A stretch of 64,000 nucleotides of DNA from Alteribacillus iranensis (GCF_900113025.1 NZ_FONT01000002.1:503878-567877); one strand, 5' to 3'; positions 18,056 through 26,948 are shown, counted from the stretch's first letter. A program made the numbers and translations. The notes: generated by a model not told the origin, from the sequence alone.

Positions 18056-20866
18056 TTATTCCTCGTTTACAACTGCATCCACCTCGAAAGATTGGCCGCC
18101 GTAAACATCAGTTACTCGGATAAGGGCTTTCTCATCATTTTCGGAGTAGATAACTTCTTCAATCATATTACTTTCTAATTCAACATCATCTGAGACAAGA
18201 TCACTTAAGCTTTCAATATTCCAGCGTTTATTTCCGTTAGCATCTTCGTATGCAGACAGTTCTAATGAGTCGACGTCATCTGCTAACGTAATATCGTTAA
18301 TCTCCGGAATCGTGCTTTCTACTTCTACCTCTACTTGCGCAAGCGTTGTAACAAAGTCACCTTCGACTTCTTCCAAGTAGAGCGTAGCAGTACCTTCTGA
18401 TCTTCCGTAAGCTTCAAGACCATCCAATACTTCTGAAACCTCTAGTTCTGTAGCGACGTCTTGCTCTTCATCTTCTGCTAAACTAGCTACAGACTCATCA
18501 CTAGTACGGAGCTGAAGATCACCGTCTATGCTATTGAGCGCTTCCTCCAAGTCTGTTTGATTGAGAGTGGCGCCCTCATATTCACCTCCGGCTGTAATAG
18601 AGAATTCAAGGTCATCATGGGTGTAAACAATCTCACCGTCTGACAAAGCATCAGCTAAATCAACAGTTTCTGGAGTGGAAGAGAGAGTAAACTCATCTAC
18701 TTCATCAGCGTTCAACTCTAAAAACTCGAGAGTTACAGAGCCTAACTCATTATCCCCTTGAGAAAACTCGAGGGTATATTCACCAGGCTCCACTTCAGAT
18801 GGAAAACTAACCTCTACTTTTCCTTCTGAATTAATCTCTGCTGTATTATCATCCGGAGTTACATCCTCCCCGTTCTCATTGGTGAGCGTGTAAGAGATTT
18901 CCTCTCCTTCGCCATATGGCTCCCCATACTGGTCGATTACAGTAAATGTATCCGTTACAGCGTTTGTCGTATAATTTCGAGTGGTATCTGCTTCAGCAAT
19001 TGCATCAATTTCTTGATCTTCTACTACTTCCACTTCAAATTCTACTGGTTCTTCTACACCGTCAAACGTGACAGTAAAGGTGGTAGTGCCTTCACCGACT
19101 ACTTGAAGTCCATCCTCTGTATCATAATAAGCGACAGACAGATCGCTCGAAGTGACAGACTCTACCGTTAATCCATTCAACGTGTCTTCATCTAGATCTT
19201 CACCAAATGCGTTGGTTCCCGCGACAGCTTGAATCTTCGCTCCTTCATTCGCATTTGTTACATAGTCATTTTCCCATTGGTCGTCCCCAGTGAAAAATGC
19301 TACATCTGTAACTTCTGCAGCTTCTGTTTCGCCATGAACGTTGACCGTCTGCTCGTCAGAAGTGACTTCATTGCCGTCTTCATCTGTAATTTGTACCGCA
19401 TAACGGAATTCTTCGATTACTGAATCCTCATCGTCTTCGTCTCTAAGAAGATTGCTTGCATCAATAACTCCTGTGTCTTTCGCGTCATCAAAGACTCCAC
19501 CAGATTCGTTAAACAAGAATTCTACGTCATACCCGGCTTCTTCTAATGCTTCGACTGATACGTTACGGAAGCCGTTCACAGTAAATCCGAGTTCTTGATC
19601 TTCGGCCTGGCGGATTGTTTCTGTCGTAGCTTCTACAGATTCAACTTCAATAGTTTCATAATCGAATTCGTATTCATAGCCGTTCACATCAAGGATGCCG
19701 GACGTGCCTTCGAGATCGTTATCGGCGTGTTCTACCGTGATCGTGTCTCTGTCCTCGTTAATAGTGATATCCGTAGCATCGATGTCTGTTTCGTCGTCAT
19801 CGGAGCGGAGCGTGATGTCGAGAAGTTCTGCAACATCTTCTTCATCGAGGTCGTCCGCTAATTCTTCTTCCAATTCGATGTCAAAGCTTGTTGTGTTCAC
19901 TGGGTCGATGCCAGCTACGGTGAATGCAGATTCTGGTGCTGTCACTTCTACCGATTCGTCGCCGTACGTTAGTTGATACGTTTCATCTGCATCTTGCTCT
20001 TCTGTCGTTAAACGTACAACTGTACCTTCCGCGTTTTGGTTCGCGCTGGAATCTTCCGGTGCGATGATTTCTGCGTCCTCGACGTCGAGCTCAGGATCGA
20101 ATGTGAAGTGTTCTGCGTTTACTTCATCAATGGCTCGGCTGAATGCTACTTCCACGGTTGTGTTATCTACTGCTGTAGCGGTTTGAAGATTCGCAGTTTG
20201 ATCATCCTCTTCTTCTTTCAGCTCCATAGCACGGTCAAGGAATACAGCAAATTGAGCACGAGTTACGGTTTCACTTGGACGGAACTGGCCATCCGCTGTG
20301 TTCGTAATGTTGTGCTGTGCGAGAATTTTAATGTTCTCCCGGTGACTCTCATGTGCTTCATCCAAGTCGGTGACGTCCGCCTCCGCCCCTTCAATCGGCT
20401 CTAGGTCAAACGCACGCACGAGGATGGTTGCCATTTGCTGACGAGGCAAGTCCATGCCTGCTGCGAAAATAGTGTTGTCTTCACGGCCGCGAATGAGACC
20501 TGCTTCTTTCACAGCTGCCGCATAAGGAGTGAAATAACTTTCTGGATTGAGATCCTCAAATGGGGGTTCCGCATTGTCATCGGTAGGAAGGTCAAACGCT
20601 GCAACTAACATGGCAGCTACTTGTCCACGTACAATCGTGTTACTTGGACGGTATGTACCGTCGGAGTACCCATGAATGATTCCTTCATCCGCTAAACGTT
20701 GAATCGATCCAGACGCCCAGTATTCATCAGGCACATCCGAGAATGATTCCGCAGCCTCTGTTGTCTGCGTATTGACGGGAGCAACAGCACCAAACGTTGT
20801 TGCCACCATGGCAGCAGAAACGGATCCTGCTAAAAATTTACGATATGATTTTGGTTGATAAGCCAA
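18056..20866 (-). CDS. S-layer protein with three N-terminal SLH domains
   Basis: 936 aa. The start is TTG at 20866, 8 bp after AAGGAGG, giving the N-terminus MAYQPKSYRKF typical of Bacillaceae S-layer proteins; an upstream ATG at 20884 would place the ribosome binding site inside the gene. A signal peptide ends near residue 40 (TTEAAE). Three SLH domains follow (FSDVPDEYWASGSI, PFEDLNPESYF, VTDLDEAHESH regions, about 42-220), which bind pyruvylated cell-wall polymer. The rest is an extremely acidic beta-rich body with Ig-like repeats, fitting a salt-exposed surface. Probably a major surface-layer component, with the strong terminator expected of a highly expressed gene. Confidence 0.93.
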   Translation of the reverse strand: MAYQPKSYRKFLAGSVSAAMVATTFGAVAPVNTQTTEAAESFSDVPDEYWASGSIQRLADEGIIHGYSDGTYRPSNTIVRGQVAAMLVAAFDLPTDDNAEPPFEDLNPESYFTPYAAAVKEAGLIRGREDNTIFAAGMDLPRQQMATILVRAFDLEPIEGAEADVTDLDEAHESHRENIKILAQHNITNTADGQFRPSETVTRAQFAVFLDRAMELKEEEDDQTANLQTATAVDNTTVEVAFSRAIDEVNAEHFTFDPELDVEDAEIIAPEDSSANQNAEGTVVRLTTEEQDADETYQLTYGDESVEVTAPESAFTVAGIDPVNTTSFDIELEEELADDLDEEDVAELLDITLRSDDDETDIDATDITINEDRDTITVEHADNDLEGTSGILDVNGYEYEFDYETIEVESVEATTETIRQAEDQELGFTVNGFRNVSVEALEEAGYDVEFLFNESGGVFDDAKDTGVIDASNLLRDEDDEDSVIEEFRYAVQITDEDGNEVTSDEQTVNVHGETEAAEVTDVAFFTGDDQWENDYVTNANEGAKIQAVAGTNAFGEDLDEDTLNGLTVESVTSSDLSVAYYDTEDGLQVVGEGTTTFTVTFDGVEEPVEFEVEVVEDQEIDAIAEADTTRNYTTNAVTDTFTVIDQYGEPYGEGEEISYTLTNENGEDVTPDDNTAEINSEGKVEVSFPSEVEPGEYTLEFSQGDNELGSVTLEFLELNADEVDEFTLSSTPETVDLADALSDGEIVYTHDDLEFSITAGGEYEGATLNQTDLEEALNSIDGDLQLRTSDESVASLAEDEEQDVATELEVSEVLDGLEAYGRSEGTATLYLEEVEGDFVTTLAQVEVEVESTIPEINDITLADDVDSLELSAYEDANGNKRWNIESLSDLVSDDVELESNMIEEVIYSENDEKALIRVTDVYGGQSFEVDAVVNEE

Positions 20867-21216
20867 TAGTAGTTCCTCCTTCATTTTTGCTTGTTTCGTT
20901 TTCTCTTTTTTGATGTGGTGTGGGGAAATCAACGACGTATTTCTGCATTACCTGCTCTGATTTTGTGATAAACATATTTTGCTAGATTTAAGACTATTTT
21001 CATGGGATTCCCTCTTAAATATTCTAGCATTCCAGTAACAGAGAAAAAGGTATTTTAATGGAAATGAAATTATTACTTCAATTTGCCGTAATCTTCCTGT
21101 AGGAAACGTAATAGACGCGGCTCGTACTTTATGAAAAACGATTGGAGTGATTGCATCTGTGAAAAGAAAGGCAGCCAAAACTACTACACGTCCTGGTCAC
21201 GCCCTTGTCTATTCGA
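20867..21216. other. Leader region of the S-layer gene
   Basis: About 350 bp, AT-rich, upstream of the S-layer gene. It must hold its promoter and 5' untranslated region; AAGGAGG lies at 20874-20880 (minus strand). I see no convincing -35/-10 pair and no reliable gene. Confidence 0.5.
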
Positions 21217-22059
21217 TTAAAATTCCTCATAGACAGCTGGGTCCTGATCGTTATTTCTGCCATCCGGTCGATGCAAAGCGCTGATGATGTCCATTTCTTC
21301 GTCACTGAGGGAAAAATCGAAAATGGAAAGATTCTCTAGTTGTCGTTGCGGGGAGGCGGACCGTGGAATCGGAATACTTCCCAACTGATAATGCCAGCGT
21401 AAGATCACTTGTGAGGCTGTTTTGTGATGCTCGCTCGCGACCGCTTGTATCGATTGTTGTTCGAATACGTCTCCTGCGCGTACGAGCGGACTCCAAGATT
21501 CCGTTTGAATGTCATTGGCTTCGTGCCACTTTCTCTGTTCTTCTTGATTGAAATAAGGGTGCAATTCAATTTGGTTGATGCTCGGCGTTACACCCGTTTC
21601 TTTTTTCAAGAGTTCGATATGATCAGGAAGAAAATTCGACACACCGATCGAGCGAATCAACCCCCATTTTTGCGCATCAATGAGCGCTTGCCACGCTTCG
21701 ACATACTGATCCTGCTTCGGATTCGGCCAATGAATCAAATAAAGGTCGAAATAGTCTAAATTCGCGCGGTACAATGATTCTTGAATCGCTACAACCGCTT
21801 GGTCATAGGAATGATAACGGCCCGGAAGCTTTGATGTGATGCGCAGTTCCTCCCGCGGAATCGATGTGCGCCGCACTGCTTTTCCTACAGCCCCTTCATT
21901 TTCATAATTGTACGCGGTATCGATCAGCCGATATCCCATGTGTATCGCATTTTCAATCGCCACCGCTCCTGCATTGCCATTCAAGCTGTAGGTGCCTAGT
22001 CCGATAACGGGTACGGTTACACCATCGTTTAGTCTCACCTTAGGAATGGAATCCGTCAT
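21217..22059 (-). CDS. Aldo/keto reductase
   Basis: 280 aa, the usual length. The catalytic tetrad is visible: Asp and Tyr in RLIDTAYNYENE, Lys in TSKLPG, His in YLIHWPNP. The family signature GVSNFLPDHI follows, and the NADPH-binding IPIPRSASPQRQLENLS is near residues 235-252. Such enzymes reduce aldehydes or ketones with NADPH; the substrate is unknown. AAGGAGG is 9 bp before the ATG at 22059; a TTG two codons upstream is closer than normal spacing. Confidence 0.93.
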   Translation of the reverse strand: MTDSIPKVRLNDGVTVPVIGLGTYSLNGNAGAVAIENAIHMGYRLIDTAYNYENEGAVGKAVRRTSIPREELRITSKLPGRYHSYDQAVVAIQESLYRANLDYFDLYLIHWPNPKQDQYVEAWQALIDAQKWGLIRSIGVSNFLPDHIELLKKETGVTPSINQIELHPYFNQEEQRKWHEANDIQTESWSPLVRAGDVFEQQSIQAVASEHHKTASQVILRWHYQLGSIPIPRSASPQRQLENLSIFDFSLSDEEMDIISALHRPDGRNNDQDPAVYEEF

Positions 22060-22177
22060 GAGCAACCCCCTCCTTGGATGTGTCTCTCCTCAGTGTAGCA
22101 TGATTTTCCAGCAGAAGAGAATGAAAAGCCCATGGGGTAAAATCATAGCAGTCATACGTTATTCCCCGCTCGTTCCG

Positions 22178-22495
22178 TGACCTTGCCTGTGCTGGACTCT
22201 TCTCGGAGGGCAACTTCTTCCCTTTTGCGTTCCCTCCCTACGAGTCTTCCAGCTTTTTAGGAACAATTCGATTCTTTCCGTCACCTCGCCTGTGCTCGCC
22301 CCTTCTCCGAGGGCAGCTTTCCGCTGGATCCGTGACCCCCATCGGTTTCTGAACCCTTGTCCGGGCAGGCTAACTCACGATGCATGACCTTAACCACTTC
22401 ACCACTCATCGTATGGGAACCTTTCGGATGCTTCCCTGACCTCCCGGGTGAACTCTACATCCAGAAGGGCAACTTTTATCTCCTTCCCAAGCGCC
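22178..22495 (+). repeat. 52-bp lattice repeat array, copy 5
   Basis: Boxes start at 22178 (TGACC), 22230 (TTCCC), 22281 (TCACC), 22333, 22385 and 22437 (all TGACC): steps 52, 51, 52, 52, 52. GGGCA or GGGAA follows at about +30. Units differ strongly from each other between the boxes. It lies in the divergent region between the reductase and the replication module, so it is not confined to convergent gene ends. The rest, 22496-22781, is AT-rich and includes the shared motif at 22565-22585. Confidence 0.88.
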
Positions 22496-22781
22496 TGCCA
22501 ACGAATTGAATATTACCAATTAATTTCAAAAAACACCCCACTCTCCTTCCTAATTTTCCCAAATTATTACTGATAGTTATAATATCCCATTCCCCTCTTG
22601 TGCGGCGGCCCGGTTCCATGTATGCTAGTTTTTAATTTGATTGAACATTCAGTGAACGAGAAAGGAGTGAAAACGTAACAGAGAAATTTTTCCCCGAATC
22701 ACCCCATGTCCCCCGCCCCTCTTTTTCACATCTGTTTTATTTCCAACATCATTCAAACATGAAAACAGGAGGCTGTTTGTT

Positions 22782-23738
22782 ATGCTGAGTCGTCAAGAAA
22801 TATATGCCTTTTATGATTTTCAGGAAAGAAATCCGTTGACTAGTTCTGCCACTTCTCTATGGTTCACGCTCGCGTACACCCACGATAAAGCCGGATGTCC
22901 AGATTCGTTTGAGACATTTGTGGCGATTGCTTGTGGGCGCGCTGGCTTTAGTGAGCGCACTTTTTTTACAGCCAGAAAAGAGTTGATCAACCGAGGGCTG
23001 CTTGAGTATGATCATGAGTTGGCCACCTACCGCTTGGTTCCACTCTCGAAAGCCAACACCGATCACGGCGCGTCTGTTATTCCTGCCGAGATCGCTTCCA
23101 CCGCTGCTTCAGATACTACTTCAGTCGGTACTTCAGCTCCTGCTTCAGTCGGTACTACAGCCCCTGCTTCAGTCACTGCTTCAGCCGGTACTTCAGTCAA
23201 CACGTCTGCCGCTATTACTCATACTAGTAATCACTTAAGACCTAAAAGCAATAAGAGCTCTAAAAGCACGAAAGGCAATAAGAGCTCTAAAATCGCTAAC
23301 ATCACGAAAAGCCCTAAGAGCACTAAAAGCCCTACAAGCACAAAACGCACGAAAAGCTCGAAACGCGCAAAAAGTACAACGCTTGCTGTCAAACCCTTTG
23401 CCATAAAAACAACCCCCACTCCGCTGGACCTTTACGAGGAGCTTGGGTTTGGCAAGGTGTCGTCATATGTCGCAAAAGAAATCGAGCTTTGGCAACATCA
23501 CGACGGGTTCTCCGATCCTCAGGCGATGTTGGCTCATGCGATGGATATTGCCATCCAACGAGGCCGAAAACATTGGCGTTACGTCACCACGATTTTAGAA
23601 AACTGGCGAAAAAATGGGTATCGAACGGTACTCGAAGCCAAAGCCGGAGATCGTAAACGAATACAAGGAGGGATCAACCATGATCAACGTCAAAACACTA
23701 TTAGCAGACGACTTGCAGGAGATTTTTTCGCAGAATAA
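22782..23738 (+). CDS. DnaD-domain replication protein with a low-complexity linker
   Basis: 318 aa. The N-terminal part (1-90) resembles the winged-helix region of phage/plasmid replisome organisers (SFETFVAIACGRAGFSERTFFTARKEL). A linker of about 110 residues (95-205) consists first of Ser/Thr/Ala/Val/Gly repeats, then of Lys/Ser/Thr repeats, so it turns from neutral to strongly basic. The C-terminal DnaD/DnaB_2 domain (about 215-300) contains VAKEIELWQHHDGF and YVTTILENWRKNGY. Such proteins remodel origin DNA and recruit the helicase loader, encoded next. AACAGGAGG precedes the ATG. Its end overlaps the start of the next gene by about 60 bp. Confidence 0.82.
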   Translation: MLSRQEIYAFYDFQERNPLTSSATSLWFTLAYTHDKAGCPDSFETFVAIACGRAGFSERTFFTARKELINRGLLEYDHELATYRLVPLSKANTDHGASVIPAEIASTAASDTTSVGTSAPASVGTTAPASVTASAGTSVNTSAAITHTSNHLRPKSNKSSKSTKGNKSSKIANITKSPKSTKSPTSTKRTKSSKRAKSTTLAVKPFAIKTTPTPLDLYEELGFGKVSSYVAKEIELWQHHDGFSDPQAMLAHAMDIAIQRGRKHWRYVTTILENWRKNGYRTVLEAKAGDRKRIQGGINHDQRQNTISRRLAGDFFAE

Positions 23739-24522
23739 CTTACTGCGTCGTTTCACATGTAACGGATGCGGTGAAAACGTAGCGGAACATAGCGTCACGC
23801 TGCCTTTTGGCCCGAACAAAGGCCAAGTGAGAAACATGATTACAGGCTGCCGTTGTGAGGATATCGAGCTGGGCAGGCAAGCCGTGCGCCATGAGGCAGA
23901 AGGCAAAAAGAGAAAAACTCTTCACTTGTTTGACCAAAACAGTTTAATCAACCGTGACTTGCGGTCCTGTTCGTATGATTCCTTCGAGCCTGTGGATGCG
24001 TCTCAGAACGAAATCAAACAACAGTCCATTCAGTTTGCCGAGACCTTTTCTTTAGAGGCCCCTGGCAATTTGTTGTACTACGGTCAGCCCGGTGTCGGCA
24101 AATCACACCTCGCCACTTCCACGCTAAAAGCCATTATGGAGAAAGGGTATACCGGTCTCTTTATCTCGGTTCCGATGTTGTTGACGAAATTAAAATCCAC
24201 TTTTCACAAAAAAAGTGAACATACCGAGGCGGATATTTTATCGATGATTGAGCGTGTGGACTGCCTCGTTCTCGATGACATTGGTGCTGAGTTTGGCACC
24301 GATCAGCGCGGAAGCTGGGCCATTCAAAAAATTTTTGAAGTCGTGGACAGCCGGCTTGGCAAACATACGATTTTCACGACGAATCTAAAAGGCGTCACTC
24401 TCAAAGCGAAAGTGGGGGAGCGGAGTTTTTCGCGTATCATGTATCGCACCCAAACGTTAAGTATACGAGGCGGCGACTACCGCGCGCGACCAATAAAAAC
24501 AAAAAAGGAGATGACCTTATGA
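23680..24522 (+). CDS. DnaC/IstB-like AAA+ helicase loader
   Basis: 280 aa. A Cys pair (CNGCGENVAEHS) and a later CRCED form a possible N-terminal zinc site (residues 27-70). The AAA+ domain has Walker A YGQPGVGKSHLA (near 135) and Walker B CLVLDDIGAEF (near 207), the sensor-1-like TIFTTNLKG, and an arginine in the SRIMYR finger region. DnaC/DnaI-like ATPases load the replicative helicase. I chose the ATG at 23680 because AAGGAGGG is 8 bp upstream. It overlaps the DnaD-like gene, and its stop overlaps the amidase start (ATGA), so the three are one operon. Confidence 0.88.
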   Translation: MINVKTLLADDLQEIFSQNNLLRRFTCNGCGENVAEHSVTLPFGPNKGQVRNMITGCRCEDIELGRQAVRHEAEGKKRKTLHLFDQNSLINRDLRSCSYDSFEPVDASQNEIKQQSIQFAETFSLEAPGNLLYYGQPGVGKSHLATSTLKAIMEKGYTGLFISVPMLLTKLKSTFHKKSEHTEADILSMIERVDCLVLDDIGAEFGTDQRGSWAIQKIFEVVDSRLGKHTIFTTNLKGVTLKAKVGERSFSRIMYRTQTLSIRGGDYRARPIKTKKEMTL

Positions 24523-25187
24523 AAGTGATGATTGATCCAGGGCATGGGGGAAAAGATCCAGGTGCCGTATCCGCCGGCCTTCAAGAAAAAGATGTCACGC
24601 TTCGTATCGCTCACCTGATTCGTGAACGTCTGGCACGAGAAAAAGGAATTCGTATTCGTTTGACACGAGAGACAGATACGTTCGTTTCCCTCCACAAGCG
24701 CGCTCAACTGGCCAATGAATGGCACGCTGATTATTTTTTATCGATTCACATCAATGCTGGCGGAGGAAGCGGCTTTGAATCATTCATACACCCCTCTTCT
24801 CCGAAACCTACGCGGAGTTACCAAGATACACTTCATGCCCACGTTGTATCCCAACTGGGGAGAAACGATCGCGGGAAAAAACGAGCAAACTTTGCGGTGC
24901 TTCGCGAGACAACCATGCCGGCATTACTAACCGAAAATTTGTTTATCGATCACACCGGTGACAGAGATCAACTGAGAAAGGAGAGCGTTCTAGAAGCGAT
25001 GGCCACGGGACATGCGGACGGGTTGAAGCATCTGTATGACAAAGCATCCCCTTCCACAAACCAAAAAACCTATCGTGTCATCGTGAACGGAGTGCAAACC
25101 GGTGCTTACAGAGAAACAGCCAATATTTTACACCAAGTCGAACGTCATCTCGGTTCTGCTACAAGTATTCACATTACAGAACGATAA
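24519..25187 (+). CDS. N-acetylmuramoyl-L-alanine amidase (Amidase_3), no signal peptide
   Basis: 222 aa. The catalytic domain (1-180) has the zinc-binding motifs DPGHGGKDPGA, LSIHINAG and the catalytic Glu in LLTENLFIDH. It cleaves the bond between muramic acid and L-alanine in peptidoglycan. The C-terminus (about 185-222, TYRVIVNGVQTGAYRETANIL) looks like a SPOR-type peptidoglycan-binding repeat. There is no signal peptide, as in phage endolysins and some Bacillus amidases, so it needs another way out of the cell. Its ATG overlaps the DnaC-like stop codon. Confidence 0.92.
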   Translation: MKVMIDPGHGGKDPGAVSAGLQEKDVTLRIAHLIRERLAREKGIRIRLTRETDTFVSLHKRAQLANEWHADYFLSIHINAGGGSGFESFIHPSSPKPTRSYQDTLHAHVVSQLGRNDRGKKRANFAVLRETTMPALLTENLFIDHTGDRDQLRKESVLEAMATGHADGLKHLYDKASPSTNQKTYRVIVNGVQTGAYRETANILHQVERHLGSATSIHITER

Positions 25188-25216
25188 CTTTTTGAAACAA
25201 GGAAAGGATGAGACAC

Positions 25217-25549
25217 ATGGGAGAATCGATGTTTCAAGCAAGCATTAAAAAAATTGAAATCGTCAATAAAACAGTGAAAAAAGAATGGCACCAATCGGTT
25301 CGCGTCATTCTCGAAGACATTGAACTTAACAACGATAATTTCCTTGCGCTGCGGAAATTTCGTCCCGATGAGGTCGTACAAGTCACCATGGACGCATTCA
25401 AACGCAAACCTTCTCCAGCGAATGTGGCAGCAGAAATAATGGGTGAGGAGTTACCAGGAGTGGAAGAAGAAAGAGAGCTGGACGAAACAGACATCATCGA
25501 GCGTGAATTCAAGCTTTCGTCCTCTCGTGATGATCGAACCAGAAAATAA
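25217..25549 (+). CDS. Small acidic protein of the amidase operon, unknown function
   Basis: 110 aa. The first 60 residues are probably structured (FQASIKKIEIVNKTVKKEWHQSVRVILEDI); the C-terminus is acidic and charged. No family recognised. I chose the ATG at 25217, 9 bp after GGAAAGG; an ATG at 25208 is too close to it. About 30 bp after the amidase gene and in the same direction, so probably the last gene of that transcript. Confidence 0.7.
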   Translation: MGESMFQASIKKIEIVNKTVKKEWHQSVRVILEDIELNNDNFLALRKFRPDEVVQVTMDAFKRKPSPANVAAEIMGEELPGVEEERELDETDIIEREFKLSSSRDDRTRK

Positions 25550-25552
25550 ATA

Positions 25553-25573
25553 TTACCAATAGTTATAAAATAC
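25553..25573. promoter_or_regulatory. Motif shared with the region upstream of the DnaD-like gene
   Basis: TATTACCAATAGTTATAA here matches TATTACTGATAGTTATAA at 22565-22582 at 16 of 18 positions. Both copies lie upstream of gene blocks of the same module (DnaD-like and DUF1659). The TTATAA end could include a -10 element. Role unknown. Confidence 0.45.
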
Positions 25574-25732
25574 TAAATATTATTGATTATTTGGTTGAAT
25601 AGTCCTATTATAAAATTAGCCGGTAAAGAAGTTACTCGAACGTTTGCTTCTGGACCACTCACCGGCCCAGGTGGTCTCGGAGAAAACGCGACAGAACTTC
25701 ACAAACTAAAAAACAGAAAGGAAGAAACGGTC

Positions 25733-25945
25733 ATGGCAGAGAAACAACTCATTCGCTCTCGGTTAAGTCTCGTCTACAATATTGGAGAAGATGAAGACGG
25801 CAGAACCATCACTCAACGCAGCGGCTATGAAACAAAGACAGACGCCAATGCCGATGCTCTCCATGCAGTCGGCGTGGCACTAGCATCCCTTAGTGAATTT
25901 CCCGTCATCGAATTATCACTCGCTGAGACAAGCTTCATCGCCTAA
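25733..25945 (+). CDS. DUF1659 family protein
   Basis: 70 aa, matching DUF1659 small proteins of Bacillaceae (SRLSLVYNIGEDEDGRTITQRS ... DALHAVGVALASL). Function unknown. AAAGGAAG is 9 bp before the ATG at 25733; the frame is also open upstream to 25583 but without a better start. It usually travels with DUF2922 and YvrJ genes, as here. Confidence 0.85.
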   Translation: MAEKQLIRSRLSLVYNIGEDEDGRTITQRSGYETKTDANADALHAVGVALASLSEFPVIELSLAETSFIA

Positions 25946-25982
25946 CGTACAAATCTAGAAATATGAGAAAGGAGCACAAAAG

Positions 25983-26204
25983 ATGTCTACACGAAATTTA
26001 GAAATGCGTTTCCAAAATGATGAAAACCGCACCGTCACCGTTCGGGTGCCCAACCCGCGCGAAGACGTGACAGCTGAGGAAATATCGACGGTAATGGATG
26101 ACATTCTCACCCACAACGTCTTGTCAGGCACGGCTCACACGATTCACACCAAAGTCGGAGCCCGTATCGTTTCCCGCGACATCGAAGACATTGCGATACC
26201 TTAA
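25983..26204 (+). CDS. DUF2922 family protein
   Basis: 73 aa, typical length. The family pattern is clear: LEMRFQNDENRTVTVRVPNP, then VMDDILTHNVLSG and a final VGARIVSRDIEDI. Function unknown. AAAGGAG precedes the ATG; 37 bp after the DUF1659 gene. Confidence 0.88.
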   Translation: MSTRNLEMRFQNDENRTVTVRVPNPREDVTAEEISTVMDDILTHNVLSGTAHTIHTKVGARIVSRDIEDIAIP

Positions 26205-26214
26205 AGGAGCTAAC

Positions 26215-26238
26215 GACAGCCAGGACCCCCTGGCTGTC
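26215..26238 (+). terminator. Perfect hairpin between DUF2922 and YvrJ genes
   Basis: GACAGCCAG and CTGGCTGTC form a perfect nine-pair stem with a six-base loop. The T-run after it is poor, so it may attenuate rather than stop transcription, lowering YvrJ relative to the genes before. Confidence 0.6.
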
Positions 26239-26312
26239 TGGTTCCTCTAAAAACTAAAAATAGAACCCTGCGTGTGCTAGCGGGACAACAGGAAAAGAGG
26301 AGGGAATGTTCC

Positions 26313-26513
26313 ATGGAGGAGTGGATGGCGCTTATTTCAAATGTTGGCTTTCCGATCGTCGTAGCGTCCTACCTGTTAATCCGATTAGAACCTATTATAA
26401 AAGGACTGCAGGAATCGATAGCCAGCCTCGCCTTAGCCATCGCCGCCCAAGACGATGCCCATATCACCAAACTCATAGAAACCATGCAAACCAAAGAAAA
26501 AAACTTCTATTGA
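26313..26513 (+). CDS. YvrJ family protein
   Basis: 66 aa from the ATG at 26313, 8 bp after GGAGGG. The YvrJ pattern is present: WMALISNVGFPIVVASYLLIRLEPIIKGL forms one membrane segment, followed by a short amphipathic tail. In size and layout it resembles a phage holin-like or leader protein, but the family's function is not known. A terminator follows at once. Confidence 0.85.
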   Translation: MEEWMALISNVGFPIVVASYLLIRLEPIIKGLQESIASLALAIAAQDDAHITKLIETMQTKEKNFY

Positions 26514-26516
26514 ATG

Positions 26517-26543
26517 AAGCTCCCTGTTTTGCATAGGGAGCTT
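26517..26543 (+). terminator. Terminator after the YvrJ gene
   Basis: AAGCTCCCT and AGGGAGCTT form a nine-pair stem, then TTCCCC. Confidence 0.75.
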
Positions 26544-26720
26544 TCCCCTGGTACCTGCCATCCAGACACCCATACAGAATATCCCGAAGTAAAAGATAAC
26601 GTCCTGCACGGAAAAAGAACGGGACAAGGAAAAGCGGACACCATTGAAACAAGAGCTGCCATCGAACAAGTAGCAACAGATCACGGATTTGTTAAAAAAA
26701 CATTGGTAGAGGAGAAAGCA

Positions 26721-26948
26721 ATGAAGAAACCAAATATTCGTTTAATCGGATTGCGCGACGACCACGATCTTACGCAAGCAGAACTGGCCCGTATCATTGG
26801 AGTTAGCCAAAGCATGATTGCTCAAGTCGAAGCAGGAAAAAAAGATTTTACTCCAAAAAGACAACGAATGATTGCAAAAACATTTGACGTCACGGTGGAT
26901 TGGCTCTTTTTTGATGACCCGTTTGATCGTCTCTCGCCGCCTTCCTAG
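26721..26948 (+). CDS. Small XRE-family helix-turn-helix regulator
   Basis: 75 aa from the ATG at 26721 with GAGGAG upstream. The Cro/C1-type helix-turn-helix is complete: DLTQAELARIIGVSQSMIAQVEAGKKDFTP-type arrangement at residues 14-43, then RMIAKTFDVTVDWLFF. Likely a DNA-binding repressor. It lies at the edge of the replication/amidase module and could regulate it; that is an inference from position. Confidence 0.85.
   Translation: MKKPNIRLIGLRDDHDLTQAELARIIGVSQSMIAQVEAGKKDFTPKRQRMIAKTFDVTVDWLFFDDPFDRLSPPS

Noticed and set aside
20948-21178. 76-residue minus-strand frame upstream of the S-layer gene
   Set aside because: No ribosome binding site, no recognisable domain, and it covers the region expected to hold the S-layer promoter.
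26215-26238. Riboswitch or T-box upstream of the YvrJ gene
   Set aside because: Only one simple hairpin is present; no conserved riboswitch or T-box sequence was seen.
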